NCBI GenBank assembly: GCA_015179045.1 | Contig: WHUZ01000049.1 | Coordinates: 186,001-250,000 of the forward strand | Origin: Kalaharituber pfeilii | Taxonomy: Eukaryota; Ascomycota; Pezizomycetes; Pezizales; Pezizaceae | Direction of reading: 5' to 3' | DNA length: 64,000 bases | Shown: positions 1-12,002 of the stretch, in pieces | Position numbering within the stretch: position 1 is the stretch's first letter | Layout: every line of letters begins with the position of its first letter | Notes under the pieces: generated by a model | What the model was told of the DNA's origin: nothing | Database searches by the model: none | Seen by the model: only the letters and a program-made list of their open reading frames with translations | Position numbers and translations under genes: made by a program

Positions 1-1
1 T

Positions 2-1185
<1,184 letters not shown>

Positions 1186-1738
1186 GCTGAGCTGAGCTGA
1201 TCACAAAAGAAGAGAGAGATGTAACTGGTTTACTTTACTGGATGAGTTAATCGAGGGTTGTTTACTGGCATGCATATTTAATCACTTGGTCAACATTGTA
1301 CGTTTTGCTTTTTTCTTGATGGTGGTTTTGTGCCATCTTATTATATGGATTACTAGGTGTGATTTCTCAAATTGTTAAGTGGGCTTAGGGGAAGATCAAG
1401 TTTATCACGGTGGAAACCTTGGTAATTTGGGTGATTCACATCAACTCTTCACGGAATTGTTTTAACAGAGCTTATCGAGCGCGTTTACTCTTGGCACGAA
1501 TTAACATTTGTTAGTGCTACTATCCCTATCATTGTTCTGTTGCGGCCAACAATCTTCCCTTACTGAGTGTTTACTGTGAAAAGTTCATACAAATGACCTA
1601 TGGTACATGTGCAAGTATTATGATGCATCAAAAAGCCCATTGTTAAAAAGAACTCCCAAAACCATGTATCAATCAATAAGAAGCAACACCTGAAGCTGAA
1701 AACAAATGATATAACACTTCACCCTCTGGAGTTGTACC
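1186..1738. other. Convergent intergenic region
   Basis: AT-rich 3' flanks of the protease and IMP4. No ORF with splice or domain support and no repeat seen. Confidence 0.6.
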
Positions 1739-2866
1739 TTATAATAGATCCCTCTTTTTTGCCGTCCTAGTGTAATTCGCCAACCTCCACTCGTAATCCG
1801 CATTTTTGTTATCCACCGTTCCAAGTTTGATTTCAAACAGCTGCAATCCAATGTCAACGTTGTTAAAAAATTCTATTGAGATCAACATACCTTCATCTCC
1901 ATTCTGGGTCCCACTTCCGCCAACTCTACACTATTGTACCCTGTCTTGACATAGACATGATGCCTTACACTTATATAATCGCCCTCTGTCAACGCAAAGG
2001 TCACAACCCTTGAACTGTCCCGCTTAACCCCCGGCGGGAACAGATGCTTTAAGATCGTGACAACCCTCTCTCCCAGCGGTGTCTTGAACCCTTCGAATAT
2101 GAGATGCGGGTAGGCCTCAGAAACAGTCCCGCGCACTGAGTTTGGAATGTCATGTCGAAGCACGACATTATGCAACGAGAACTGCGCCGTCGGACCATGC
2201 GGAAAGTGCGAGATTGTAATTGATGTTGGAACGCCACGGTGTTCATGCACGAGCAGCAAGTCCGACATTCCCGTAGAGAGGCAAGAAGTGGTGAGGTGCG
2301 GTAAGATGGTGTTGCCGCGATTCAGTCGGATGGACGTGGGGAATAACAGGCGGAGTTCCTTTGAGAACTGCATTAGACGGGAGGAGGGGTCGCGTGAGGT
2401 GGTGATGAGCAGTTTTGGCTCTACGAGGCCGGACATGGCGGCGTATTCGTCATCGAGTGTGGCAGCCTCCCCGAGGTTGAGGGAGTCTGCGGGGTTGCTT
2501 TCGTCAAATTTGAAGTCTTTGCGGAGTTGAACGTCGTTGGAGATGTCTTTTGGGAGAGGCTATTGTGGGGAAAATGGGCCAAATATTATCAGCGCTAATG
2601 GGGCCTAGGACAGCAATTGAGGAGGAGGAGGAGAAGGAGGAGGAGGAGGAGGAGGAGGAACGGGTGCGAGGGGATTGACGAACCTTTCCGGTGGCAAGAG
2701 ACTCTCGGAGCTTTGCTCGTCGTTCTGCAATTGCAGCTTCTTTCAGTGAGAGGGCTTTCCTATACAGAAAATCCCTTCGTTCACGGTTGGCTCGGCGGAG
2801 CTATATGGTGGCACTCGTCAGCAATTGGCATTGTAGTAGCGAATATTTCAAGTGGAATCAGACCAT
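1739..2866 (-). CDS. IMP4: U3 snoRNP protein Imp4 (Brix domain)
   Basis: Nucleolar component of the U3 snoRNP/SSU processome, needed for 18S rRNA maturation. Exons (complement) are 2864-2866, 2684-2800, 1891-2559 and 1739-1840, totalling 891 nt or 296 aa, the usual Imp4 length. The N-terminus reads [18 protein letters not shown], the typical basic Imp4 start. The Brix domain begins around [19 protein letters not shown] and contains the LFPTS.RLNRG stretch. The last exon encodes the family tail [14 protein letters not shown]. The second intron contains a long pyrimidine run on the coding strand (GGA repeats on +). A TAG sits in frame directly before the LRRA exon, so the start must be spliced on. 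The best candidate is an ATG at 2866-2864 followed at once by an intron (donor GTCTGA, weak; branch-like TGCTGAC; acceptor ATATAG). That first exon is the least certain part. Confidence 0.92.
2612..2660. repeat. (GGA)n microsatellite inside an IMP4 intron
   Basis: A GGA/GAG run, interrupted once by AGAAGG, lies inside the 124-nt second intron of IMP4. On the coding strand it is a CCT tract upstream of the branch point and 3' splice site. Confidence 0.85.
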
Positions 2867-3513
2867 CGTGATAATGATGAGACTTAAATTGCTAATTGAG
2901 CTACTGCACTACTGCGCTGATCCTGTGAAAAGGCTTCTATATATGTGCGGATTGTTGGTGGAGGGTGAGTATGCGTGGTAACATTCAAGCTACATGTTGT
3001 TGCAGTTTCTCTAAAATTTTGAGAAGCTGCAAGCAATTAACGGATGTAGCTTAGCGCTGTTTCTGAATGAACGCCAAGCCTGAACTTTCTAGGAAAACGA
3101 ACGTAACGACTCCTGAACGTAGGGTTATCACATCACAAATATTCTCAGCTTTGGTCGCCGCACGGCTGGCGTGGCTTTCCCCTTCGTGCGGTGTAAACCA
3201 GACTTCTGATGTAAGCCTCATGGTATGATGCCACAGCACTAGGATACGAACCTTACAGGGTTACAGATACCAAATTCAACGTCAAATGCCCATCAGAGTG
3301 AAACCAAATCTATGCCCTGAAATAAGAATTTATACGTGAACCCGATGAACCCGATGTTGACACTAATAACTGTACAATTAAAGATTGCATCTTTGGTAGT
3401 TGTTCCCCACCAGATAGATGTATCCAATGTCACAAATCCCGCGAAGCAAAACAAACAGGCCAACCGAAAACATATGTGAAGAGGGATCGAGAAATATTGT
3501 AGCTTCCCATTCT
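2867..3513. other. IMP4 upstream / eIF3e downstream region
   Basis: Contains the IMP4 promoter. An AAAATTTT motif at 3013-3020 and a GATGAG at 2875-2880 resemble the RRPE and PAC motifs of ribosome-biogenesis promoters, but these are short matches that could arise by chance. No gene seen. Confidence 0.4.
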
Positions 3514-5129
3514 TTATTTCGACACCGCAGCACTAGAATAGCCTCAATTAATATACCATAAATCAAGGTAAGGAAGCAAATTGACATACTTGAGAACTTG
3601 GGTCCGGAAGAATCCGCCCCTTGTCCGTTCAATTACTTGTTGATAGATTGATTGTGGAGGGTGGTTCATTAAAACCGTTTCATCCTTATAGTCAATCTTT
3701 GCGTCTACTCTAGTGTCACGGATAAGGTTCACAATCCACTTCTCTCCTTCATCTTGAGTAAGGTTAAGTCGTGCAGAAAGGTCCCTGTATCTAATTAGCA
3801 CCATTCAAATCCCCTTCAGGACAATGTAGCCTACTTGATGTCAATCCTTTGATGAATTCTGCAGTATGATTCCGAGATCAAATGTCTAGCCGAGTCAACA
3901 AAAGATTCCGCTGTTGCCGCCAAGAAGAAATCGCTCTTGAGCACATCCTCTGCTTCAGAAAGTTTTCTCCTAGCCTCCTCGAAGTCAAAATCAATGTACA
4001 AAGCAGCTACAAATTCGGTGATTGGGTCACTGTATTCGTAGAGCTCTTGCTTTACTACACGGACCAGATCCTTAAGCTGCTTCTGGTAAGCTGAAGTGTT
4101 GCGACTTCGGCTGCGATTAGTTATTACAGCGGCGGCAAGGTATCGTAATATCCAAGGACAGGAGGTTTGTATAGTGTTGATATAAGCTGGACTGAAAAAC
4201 ATGTCACAGAGGACATCACGCGCGGGGTCGTGATTGAAGAATGGGAACAGAGACCAGTGAATCAACCATGTTCGGTGCTGTAGTTGCCCGAGTGGATTGT
4301 TAAAGAGCTAACATATGGAGTCAGTATGGAAGATGCTGCAGAGAATGTAGCGGAAGGGTTATCACCTTCTGATCAATCAACTCCTTAACCTTCTGGATTT
4401 CTTCCATAGCACCTTCCCAATTCATTAGGAGAATCTCACAAGCGAGCTTTCCCCAGGTAGCTGAAGCAGTTTTCTCATTGTCGGTCGACTACCCCGTAAA
4501 TTAGGACACACCAAGGTATACAATAAAAAGCTTGGCCTTACCAAAATACGGTATTGATATAGCAAGTCAGTGGCACTTGAGTAATTTCCACATTGATACT
4601 GGCATTGGCCATAGTCATATATCGAATTGACCATCTCCATTGTAACCTATTTTCCACCATTAGCCATATATTGCATAATCCAGAAGTTCCTGGAGTAACT
4701 GCTGTGGTCCAGTGAAAAACATACACCATGTGTCTCCTCCAAATATTTCATGTTTGCGGTCTTATCAGCCCGTAACTGGCTGATAACCTCCTGATCCTCC
4801 AACAGTTCCAAGACCTTCTGACTTTTAGTCTCCAATTCCTTCAATTTCTCCAGAACAGCCTCCCTCTTCTTGGTAAACTCCTCCGGAATTTCGTCACTCC
4901 CATGGATTTCCTTCCACAGCGAGCCAACGTAGTCCGACATATTGGTGTGTTTTAGCAAATCGTACTTTGCCTGTAATATAACTTCCTGGGGGACCGCCCC
5001 CTGTTGCTCCATGTTCTCGATAAGAGGGAAGATAAGGTGGCGGTCCAGATTAGGCATCATCTTCGGCAGCAGATCATAGCTCCTCTGCTCACCACTTCCA
5101 TTGGAAGCAATGGGGTGCTGGTCAGCCAT
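3514..5129 (-). CDS. int6: Translation initiation factor eIF3 subunit E (Int6)
   Basis: Subunit of the eIF3 complex, which binds the 40S ribosome and promotes mRNA and initiator tRNA recruitment in the cytoplasm. Six exons (complement): 4725-5129, 4542-4646, 4366-4488, 3835-4307, 3590-3790 and 3514-3532. They total 1326 nt or 441 aa, close to the family length. The N-terminus reads [20 protein letters not shown], typical of eIF3e. The PCI region includes [14 protein letters not shown] and the winged-helix stretch around [11 protein letters not shown]. The C-terminal GGFFRTQVL continues across the last intron to NAAVSK-stop, and the final exon is only 19 nt. Introns are 44-78 nt. It is head to head with mL49, with 309 bp between start codons. 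Confidence 0.95.
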
Positions 5130-5438
5130 GATTGCGGTTCCTTATATCCAGCTGAGAGTTTCAGCGGTGCGCTTTGGAGGGCTGCGGTAAGGAGGGGGGG
5201 AGAGGAGGGGAGGAGAGCAAGTAGTGGGAGCCAGGGGGTTGGGTAATGTCGGGAAGCTGGGGGTGCTGAGAAGGAAGTTTGGAATTTTGTGCGGGCTGTC
5301 TTCATGGGGCTTAGCGTGCGGAATGCCAAGATTGCACTTGCATGCTCTTTATGTAAGAGTCTGCGCAGGGTCGGCCATCCGCACCCGCGCAACAGTCGGT
5401 GCGTCCGTTGGTCTCCCCACGTCCCTCCACACTTCGAG
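5130..5438. promoter_or_regulatory. Shared divergent promoter of eIF3e and mL49
   Basis: 309 bp between two divergent start codons, with G-rich runs at 5188-5217. No specific factor site is claimed. Bidirectional promoter function is inferred from spacing alone. Confidence 0.5.
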
Positions 5439-6135
5439 ATGCTCTCACTACGTCCAATCTCACGACTATTCGCAGCCGCGCCTTCTGCCCCTCCTCTACG
5501 CCTCCAGGCGCCCAGGTTATTCGTCCGTGCCTATGTCTCTTTCCCAAAACGTGACCGGCTTCCTCGTGCCAAAGATAAAGCAGCTGCAGAGCGGGAGGAC
5601 CGCATAAATAGGCGAAGTATGTTCTCTTACCATTTATAGTTATTACCACTTACTAATACAAGTTTATCAGCCGCTTCAAGGACTAAAGCGATTACGCCCG
5701 TCCCGAACGAACTTCAAGAAGGTAAGGCGATGCTGTGCCAGAAGCCATTCCATTCCCGCCGGCAATCCGAGTACTCTGCCTGAGTGCTGACCAACATGAT
5801 AATCGATGGCAGCCGGTGCGTCCTCGGTGTATTCATTCAATCTCGGGAGGTCAATATCAGGAAATCTTGGTATATACCAGGAACTCCGTAACAGAACGTT
5901 GAAACAAACCCGTATCCGGCATGCCTATGGAGACCTCCGTGCACTCAAGGCAACAATTGTACAGGGACTGAATATACCAGAGACCGATGTCGTTATAAAA
6001 AACGCTACCTCGCAGGTCATGGTGCGAGGACATCGGAGGAACGATCTCATGAAACACTTTGAGGAACTTGGGATAATGTTCGCCGACAATCCAAAGGAGG
6101 ACCAGGTTAACGGTGTGGAAAAAGTCTCGAATTAG
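5439..6135 (+). CDS. IMG2: Mitochondrial large-subunit ribosomal protein mL49 (Img2 family)
   Basis: Component of the mitochondrial ribosome large subunit. Exons 5439-5616, 5671-5721 and 5813-6135 total 552 nt or 183 aa. The N-terminus (MLSLRPISRLFAAAPSAPP) is rich in R, S, L and A without acidic residues, as in a mitochondrial presequence. The Img2/mL49 domain occupies the second half: YSFNLGRSISGNLGIYQE, then TLKQTRIRHAYGDLRALK, a segment matching the domain's lysine-rich middle, and VMVRGHRRNDLMKHFEELG. Intron branch points are visible (TACTAAT at 5651; TGCTGAC near 5785). Assignment rests on domain pattern and length. Confidence 0.82.
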
Positions 6136-6853
6136 ACTACCAGTTACGGGAATAAAGGACTTCTGAGCTTGCCGTTGAGTTTGGACTGTAAAATGGTCAG
6201 AGGAACGGTGCTGTCTTTGGGAAAGAAACACTCCGCTGGCCAATAAGAGCAAGAAGGCACAAAATCTCGCTTACGATTTGTAATTTACGGATACCATTTA
6301 CAGCTCATTCCTCATTTCGAATTTGAATGCATGGAAGCCATCTACCTTAAGTCCCATCCACTCTTTACTCCACGCGTCCATCAATCTTCTAACCACTAAC
6401 TACATCAACTACCTCCTCTTAATTTTACATATATATAAATAGTGTATCACGTCTCGAATGGAAAAAGCAAAAAGCATAGCTACAAAAGACCAACTTACTA
6501 ACTCGTACATTGTCCCAACTTCCTGTCTTCACAGAAACTTAGAAATAGGGAGTATCTCATTAAGACAAGAACAGAATTCGACGAAAAGGCAAAGCAGAGG
6601 AATAATGAGAAGGGGATAAACGTAGAGAACAAAGCATGAATCAAGAGATAAATAAAAACAGAAACTCGTACGAGATATGCAGTCATAGATGAATGATCCG
6701 CTGATATACAAGAAGAAAATCGCAGCTAGAACAAAAAGAATTTAATCCCACACCTTTCTCTGCGCCAATTCCCGAATGAAAAAAAAAAAATACCATGCCA
6801 TGCTGTGTTGCTGCCAGTGTAAAACATCTGCTCCCCCACAACATAACTCTAAA
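6136..6853. other. Convergent 3' flanks of mL49 and SWI1
   Basis: AT-rich sequence with a short poly(A) at 6780-6790. Small ORFs here are low complexity and lack support. Confidence 0.6.
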
Positions 6854-8748
6854 TCAAGCATTAAGTCCAGCATAACTACAAAGCTGTTTAACTATCTCCC
6901 CATCAATTTCAACAGTTAAAAGTGCCCCTAATAAACTTTCTTTCTTTGGTAGTATCCCTAGAGGTAAACTCGACACCGGGTCATTGGGGTCTTCAGACTT
7001 CTCTGCAAGTTTATGAAGTACACTCATTCCTCGGTGCGTTATCCTGGAGAAGGGTTGCACATCTTCTGGATTGGCCACTTTCCCTTGAGGCATGCGACCA
7101 GGGGGTGGCATTTGGCGAGGACTCAGTAGGCAAACCAGGCGAAGCAAGCTAAGAGCAAACCCATCTTCTGACGACAGCCAGGATTTGGCTAATGGATCTT
7201 CTGGTCCCGGCGCCATCCCAGCTATTATCTCTGCTGCAAGCATACCCTGCTCCAAAAAAGGTCTTCGTGCTTCGACGGTTTGAGAAAGAATTGTCCGTGT
7301 ATTGTCAGGTATAGGTGAAATTGCAAGTCCAAAAGCTCGCGTCATTAAATCATATCGGGGAGTCGTATTAGACTCCGCAAGAAATAATGATCGATAGAAG
7401 GAGCGATTTGGCTCATCCCTAGCCAGGATCTTTGCCAGACTGTCCACTGCAGGCGGTAAATAACGATGTATCGAGGGCTGGTATGGAGTGAACATCAGGG
7501 TCTCGAACCCCCTTACTGCCGGCAATGGCTGAGGTGCGAAAGCTAAGATCAATAACAATAAATTTAACGCCTCCTCCTGACCGGGTAGAATAATCGCCTG
7601 GGACAAGTTCGACAGATATATGATTATATCCTTCAGGAAGTCGAGAGTATTCTGGTGTGTACGTAATAGTAGCCTCTTGGTTCCAAGCAATTTTATGACC
7701 TTTGACAAGAACTTCACCACGTTTGCATCAGCAAGAGGACCATGATTCGACTCAAAAAAGGACAAATTCCGAAAAATTGTTGTAATGCATATTAGCCTTT
7801 CTGCTGCCTTTTCTAGACGATGATTCAGACATCCAAATTTAGGCACCTCAGCCAATGCTTCAGTTTCGGCACGACACCCTCTCATAACATCCTCATACGA
7901 GGGGATTCTGATGTCAGCTGATCGGGTCACCGCATGCGCTCCCAGAAATTGCGCTTGCTCGTCCGCGACGTCCACCAGAGTCTCCACCAAGTCTTCACAG
8001 CTCTCTAATGAAAGAGACCATCGAGACTCCACTGATACAGTAGCAAGTGTATCCAATGCCAACCTTACCTCTCCAAGCAAGCCAGACTTCAGAGACATCG
8101 TCAAAGCGTGGATATCAACTACTCCGAGTTCAGTAAAACTGGGTACAGTGGGTTTGAAATAGTTCAATTCCATTCCAATATTACTCAATACAGCGACGTC
8201 AACTCCACCATGAGTATCAAGACCCCGTGCTTTAGGTTTGAAATGTGACTTATTTGCGGGCTTATTCTGGTTGTTTTCTGAATCACCAAGTTCGCCGTGC
8301 CCAGTAACACTAGGTTTTGGCGTCATGCTTGCTGGGAAATTAAACTGCGGCTGACTTGGAACGGTGGGGGATCCTTGTGGCATGCTTCGATTTCCTAAAT
8401 TTCCAGTAGGCGTCATTGAAGGATGATGTGGAGTAAGAGGAGATTGTACATAGCCATTGGTCATGCCTTGCCGCGCTGGAGCCATCATAGCTGGATTAGC
8501 TTGCTTAACTGGAGTTTGCGGAGGTCGTATTGCTTGACTCTGCGGTAATTGACTGGGTGTTCCTTGCGGCTGAACATTCTGGACATTCAAGGGCTGAGCA
8601 TTCAAAGGGATTCTTGCTTGTCCTTGGCCCATCGAGCTCTGCGATGAGATCTGTTGTTGCTGAAGCTGCTGTTGTAGTTGCTGTTGTTGAAGCTGCTGCT
8701 GTTGTAGCTGCTGTTGCTGTTGCTGCTGTTGCTGCTGTTGCTGCTGCA

Positions 8749-8788
<40 letters not shown>

Positions 8789-10066
8789 TTGTTGTTGTTG
8801 CTGCTGCTGCGCCTGTTGTTGTTGATGTTGCCGTTGGACATAGTTTTGTATGTGCACAGCTTCATATGTACTGAGAAATCTCTGGAAGATTTGTTGGATT
8901 TCCTCTAAAACATTTGGATATGCTTCGACGGGAAAACCAATACTTGCGGCAATTGCAGCCCACCGACCTTGTTCTGTCACCTTCCGCGATCCCCCAGACT
9001 TGAAAACATTACCGAACAGCGCAGCTAAATTGACCTGTTTGTCCCCGATAGTTGGAAGGCTTGTTATAGGAGTTCCTCTGCTTTGCATCAGGTCCGATAA
9101 ACTTTTAAAAAAGCTATTCTGGTCGGGTTGCCGCGCTCCCGTAGTTGGGGCTTGACGCGGTATCGACTGTTGTGGCACTTGGCCTTTTACAGGCATCGGC
9201 ACTGTCTTCATACCGCGTTGCTGGTGTTGGCCAGGTAATTGTCCTTGCGGCAATGGCTGTTGCTGTTGTTGTTGTTGCTGTTGCTGCATCATTCTCTGTC
9301 TTTGATGCTGCTGCTGTAGTTGAGCGAAGACCATTTGCGCTTGCATAGTGCTTGCCTGTGGCTGCGCCATTGTTGGGACACCGGACGCATTGGTCCCATT
9401 CATCATTGCGCCTGAAAACGTAGGATTAAAGCCCTGAGGATATCCCGGTTGTGGAGTTCCATTGCTTTGGGTGCTTTGAGGGGTGCCAACTCGTGAAAGA
9501 TGTTCTGCTTGTGTTGGGGAGGCTTGTTGCATGAACGTCTGTTGTGCTGCGGTGGGTGAAAATGGCGAAGATGCTTGTGTGACTGCCATTTTGTTACCAG
9601 TGGCTACAACACCAGACTGCGGGTATGTCTGGTTCTGTAGTACTGGCGATGGGCTAGTGTTCAAAGAACCACTAAGATGAGGAGCGTATTGATACTGATT
9701 GGGAAAGGTACGCTGCGTGGCTTGATTATTTGGATACAGCTGATAACCAAGACTGGAATTCTGTGATAAGGGCGTCTGCGATCTCGATGGCGGTAAAGCT
9801 CCAGGTGCTTGACGGGGAGATAAACTGATCGAGTCCTCGCGTCTAGGCCGCTTCAATGGCACTACCGGATTGACTTGATACTGTTGGGGCTGATAACCGG
9901 GTGACGGATTTCGCGAATTTCCATTCTGCAACAAGCCGGCACGTTGCGTGAAGTGAGGATCTAGCGCGGATGCAATTGACGACGGATCAAGCGCGTGCAT
10001 CCCATGGTCTGTGGTGAACGCACTCTGGATGGCAGAGTCCCAACCGGGGTTAGGCACTGCTGACAT
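6854..10066 (-). CDS. SWI1: SWI/SNF chromatin-remodelling subunit with ARID domain (Swi1/Sol1-like)
   Basis: Probable DNA-binding subunit of the SWI/SNF nucleosome remodeller in the nucleus. A single exon of 1070 aa from the ATG at 10066-10064 (MSAVPNPGWD). The open frame extends 42 codons upstream, but that part contains a CTGCAG-type acceptor near 10110 and looks like a 5' UTR intron end. Residues 1-310 are low complexity (Q, P, S, N). An ARID fold spans about 315-410 (FFKSLSDLMQSRG, then VNLAALFGNVFKSGG, GRWAAIAASIGFP, YEAVHIQNYV). A very long glutamine region follows (about 412-475). The C-terminal 400 residues are ordered and helical, with LNYFKPTVPSFTELGVVDIH and LLLRTHQNTLDFLKDIIIYLSNLSQ, resembling the conserved C-terminus of fungal Swi1. 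It sits downstream of a 5-kb gene-free leader region. Confidence 0.88.
8641..8831 (-). repeat. CAG/CAA repeat coding for a glutamine tract in SWI1
   Basis: Mixed CAG/CAA codons on the minus strand (TTG/CTG on plus) encode a near-continuous glutamine tract of about 60 residues with interspersed Leu. A second shorter tract lies at 9258-9290. Codons are mixed rather than pure CAG, which tends to limit slippage. Confidence 0.95.
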
Positions 10067-10826
10067 CTGGATTCGTGCCAACACAGAAGTTTGAACGTCA
10101 GTCACATATTGCGCCTGCAGCGGGCAGGAAAGGGGGGGGAAGGGTTGGTAGGATATGGAACGAAAACCGACCAACAGGCACGCGAGGCGCAAGTGGGAAG
10201 GGGGGATGTAGGGCAGATAGGTAATGTGAAGAGAGTAAACAACTGGGGGGTTGGGAGGGGTTGGTAGTGGAGGGGAGTCTAGAAAAAGGGTGGATGCAAT
10301 ATGGAACGAATTCCCAATAGGAAATGCGATGGGATGTGTGGGAGAAGCTTTCTAGAGAGAAGAATTGTGTCAGACACTCACATCAGTACTTTGTTCGCAC
10401 GCTCACACTGGCACGCACGTTCAGAAGGGTTTCTGTGTGCCTGGCAACACGACTCGTAGTAGTAGCAGGGTAACACGCCTAGGGCCTGATTCTTGCGACT
10501 TTTTACCACGTGTGATTCCTCTGGCGGTACGTGTAGACAGCCGGGGGGAGCCTTAATTTCTTTAATTTTTATTTTTTCTATTTTATTTTGGCTTGGTGCG
10601 GATGTGTGTGCGTGTGGACGAGTTGCGGTGGACGGGTAGAGTCGTACCGGTGTGTGTCCGATCTCGCGTCTTCCAACCTTAACGCCTGGGGGGGGTGATT
10701 AACATAGAAAAAATAAATAAAAATTAAAAAAATTATTAAAATAGAGTCAAGTCAAATGCGGATCAGGAGGGGCCACGACGAAAGCTCGGGGAGATTTTAG
10801 CCACGGGAGCGGGTATGGGCCAGGTC

Positions 10827-10844
10827 GTGTGTGTGTGTGTGTGT
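10827..10844. repeat. (GT)9 microsatellite followed by a G run
   Basis: Perfect dinucleotide repeat leading into a run of about seven G, in the SWI1 upstream region. Confidence 0.9.
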
Positions 10845-11979
10845 GGGGGGGAGTGGCGGGGAGGGGGAGCTGAGGGGGGCAGCAAGTACAGAGGGCAACG
10901 GGAAGCACGGCGACTGCCCACGATTTGGAGCGGAGGGGAAAGGGCGCAGCGTGAGTGGCAGCCTGGCGCCGCTGCGCTGGGAACGCCCGCTCGCACGCAA
11001 AGCCTGCTGCGGCCTAGCCTCGTGCCACTTCTACAGCGCATCGCGGAGGCGAGCGTGAAGGCGACAATGAGCGGCAGCAGAGACAGAAGCAGGGCAGCAC
11101 GCAGCGTCTTGTCATGGCCAGGCACGCCGACGCAGCCCCGAAGCAGGGCAGATCCCGTAGAATACAAGTGAGCTGTGCATACATGTAACAGACAGCCGCC
11201 GGGAGGGAGGGGTGTGGGGAGATGGATGGGATGGGGATGGGACGAGGGTAGCAGACAGACAGCAGCAGAGCAGACACGGCGGGCCCCGTGGGGGGCGTAT
11301 GAGCACGAGGCGGGTGCCGTCGCTTGTGGGGAAATGCAAACTTACAATTTAAAAAACGGGCCTAACAAAGCAGGCCGAGGGCGAGGCGATAAAGATGGAA
11401 GGGTTGCGTGGGCGTTCGAATGCGATCAATGTGAACGAATGGAACGGGCTTGGAAAGGGGGCGATGGAGACTGGGAAAAAAATAAAATAAAAAAGTTCGG
11501 TGGCGGCCCAGCGAACGTGTCCTCCTGTTGCAGCCTCCCCCAGCAAGCGGCCGCCAGCAGAAGAGCGAAAGCCCGTACGAAAACTCATGATGTTCACAAA
11601 TTGGGAGATTACTCTGTCAGTGCCTTATGCTGTGTTTCTCAACCTTTGCCCGAGCGAAACAACTTTTATTTCCGCCAGGATAGCCCCATTCCAGGCCCGT
11701 CCCCGCTCCAAATTACATTTGAAGTGATGATGTTCGTGCGCTAAATTTGGCAAAAAAAGGATGAAACCGCAGCTAAACCATGCGGAATGTGGAACCAACG
11801 CCAAACCTTCACAAAAAGGCTGGCTCAACCAGTAAAGAGAAAACATACCAGAGGAACAAAATAGATGAAGAAAAGAGTGTGTTAACACAGGAAAAAGGCT
11901 GCTGTGAAAGGGGCAAGGAGCATTAAATAATGCTTAATAGGTGGGGTTGAGGGGTCCGGAAGGATAGTTATTACAAAAA

Positions 11980-12002
11980 GAAAAAAAAAAAAAAAAAAAA
12001 AA
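11980..12002. repeat. Poly(A) run
   Basis: Homopolymer of about 22 A in noncoding sequence, with no adjacent element recognised. Confidence 0.9.

Noticed and set aside
8530..8908. Poly-Ala/Val and poly-Leu ORFs on +, poly-Asn/Ser ORF on -
   Set aside because: Out-of-frame or antisense readings of the SWI1 glutamine-codon repeat.
10763..11744. Several ORFs of 75-189 codons on both strands
   Set aside because: All lie in G-rich leader-type DNA with a GT microsatellite. Composition artefacts without domains.
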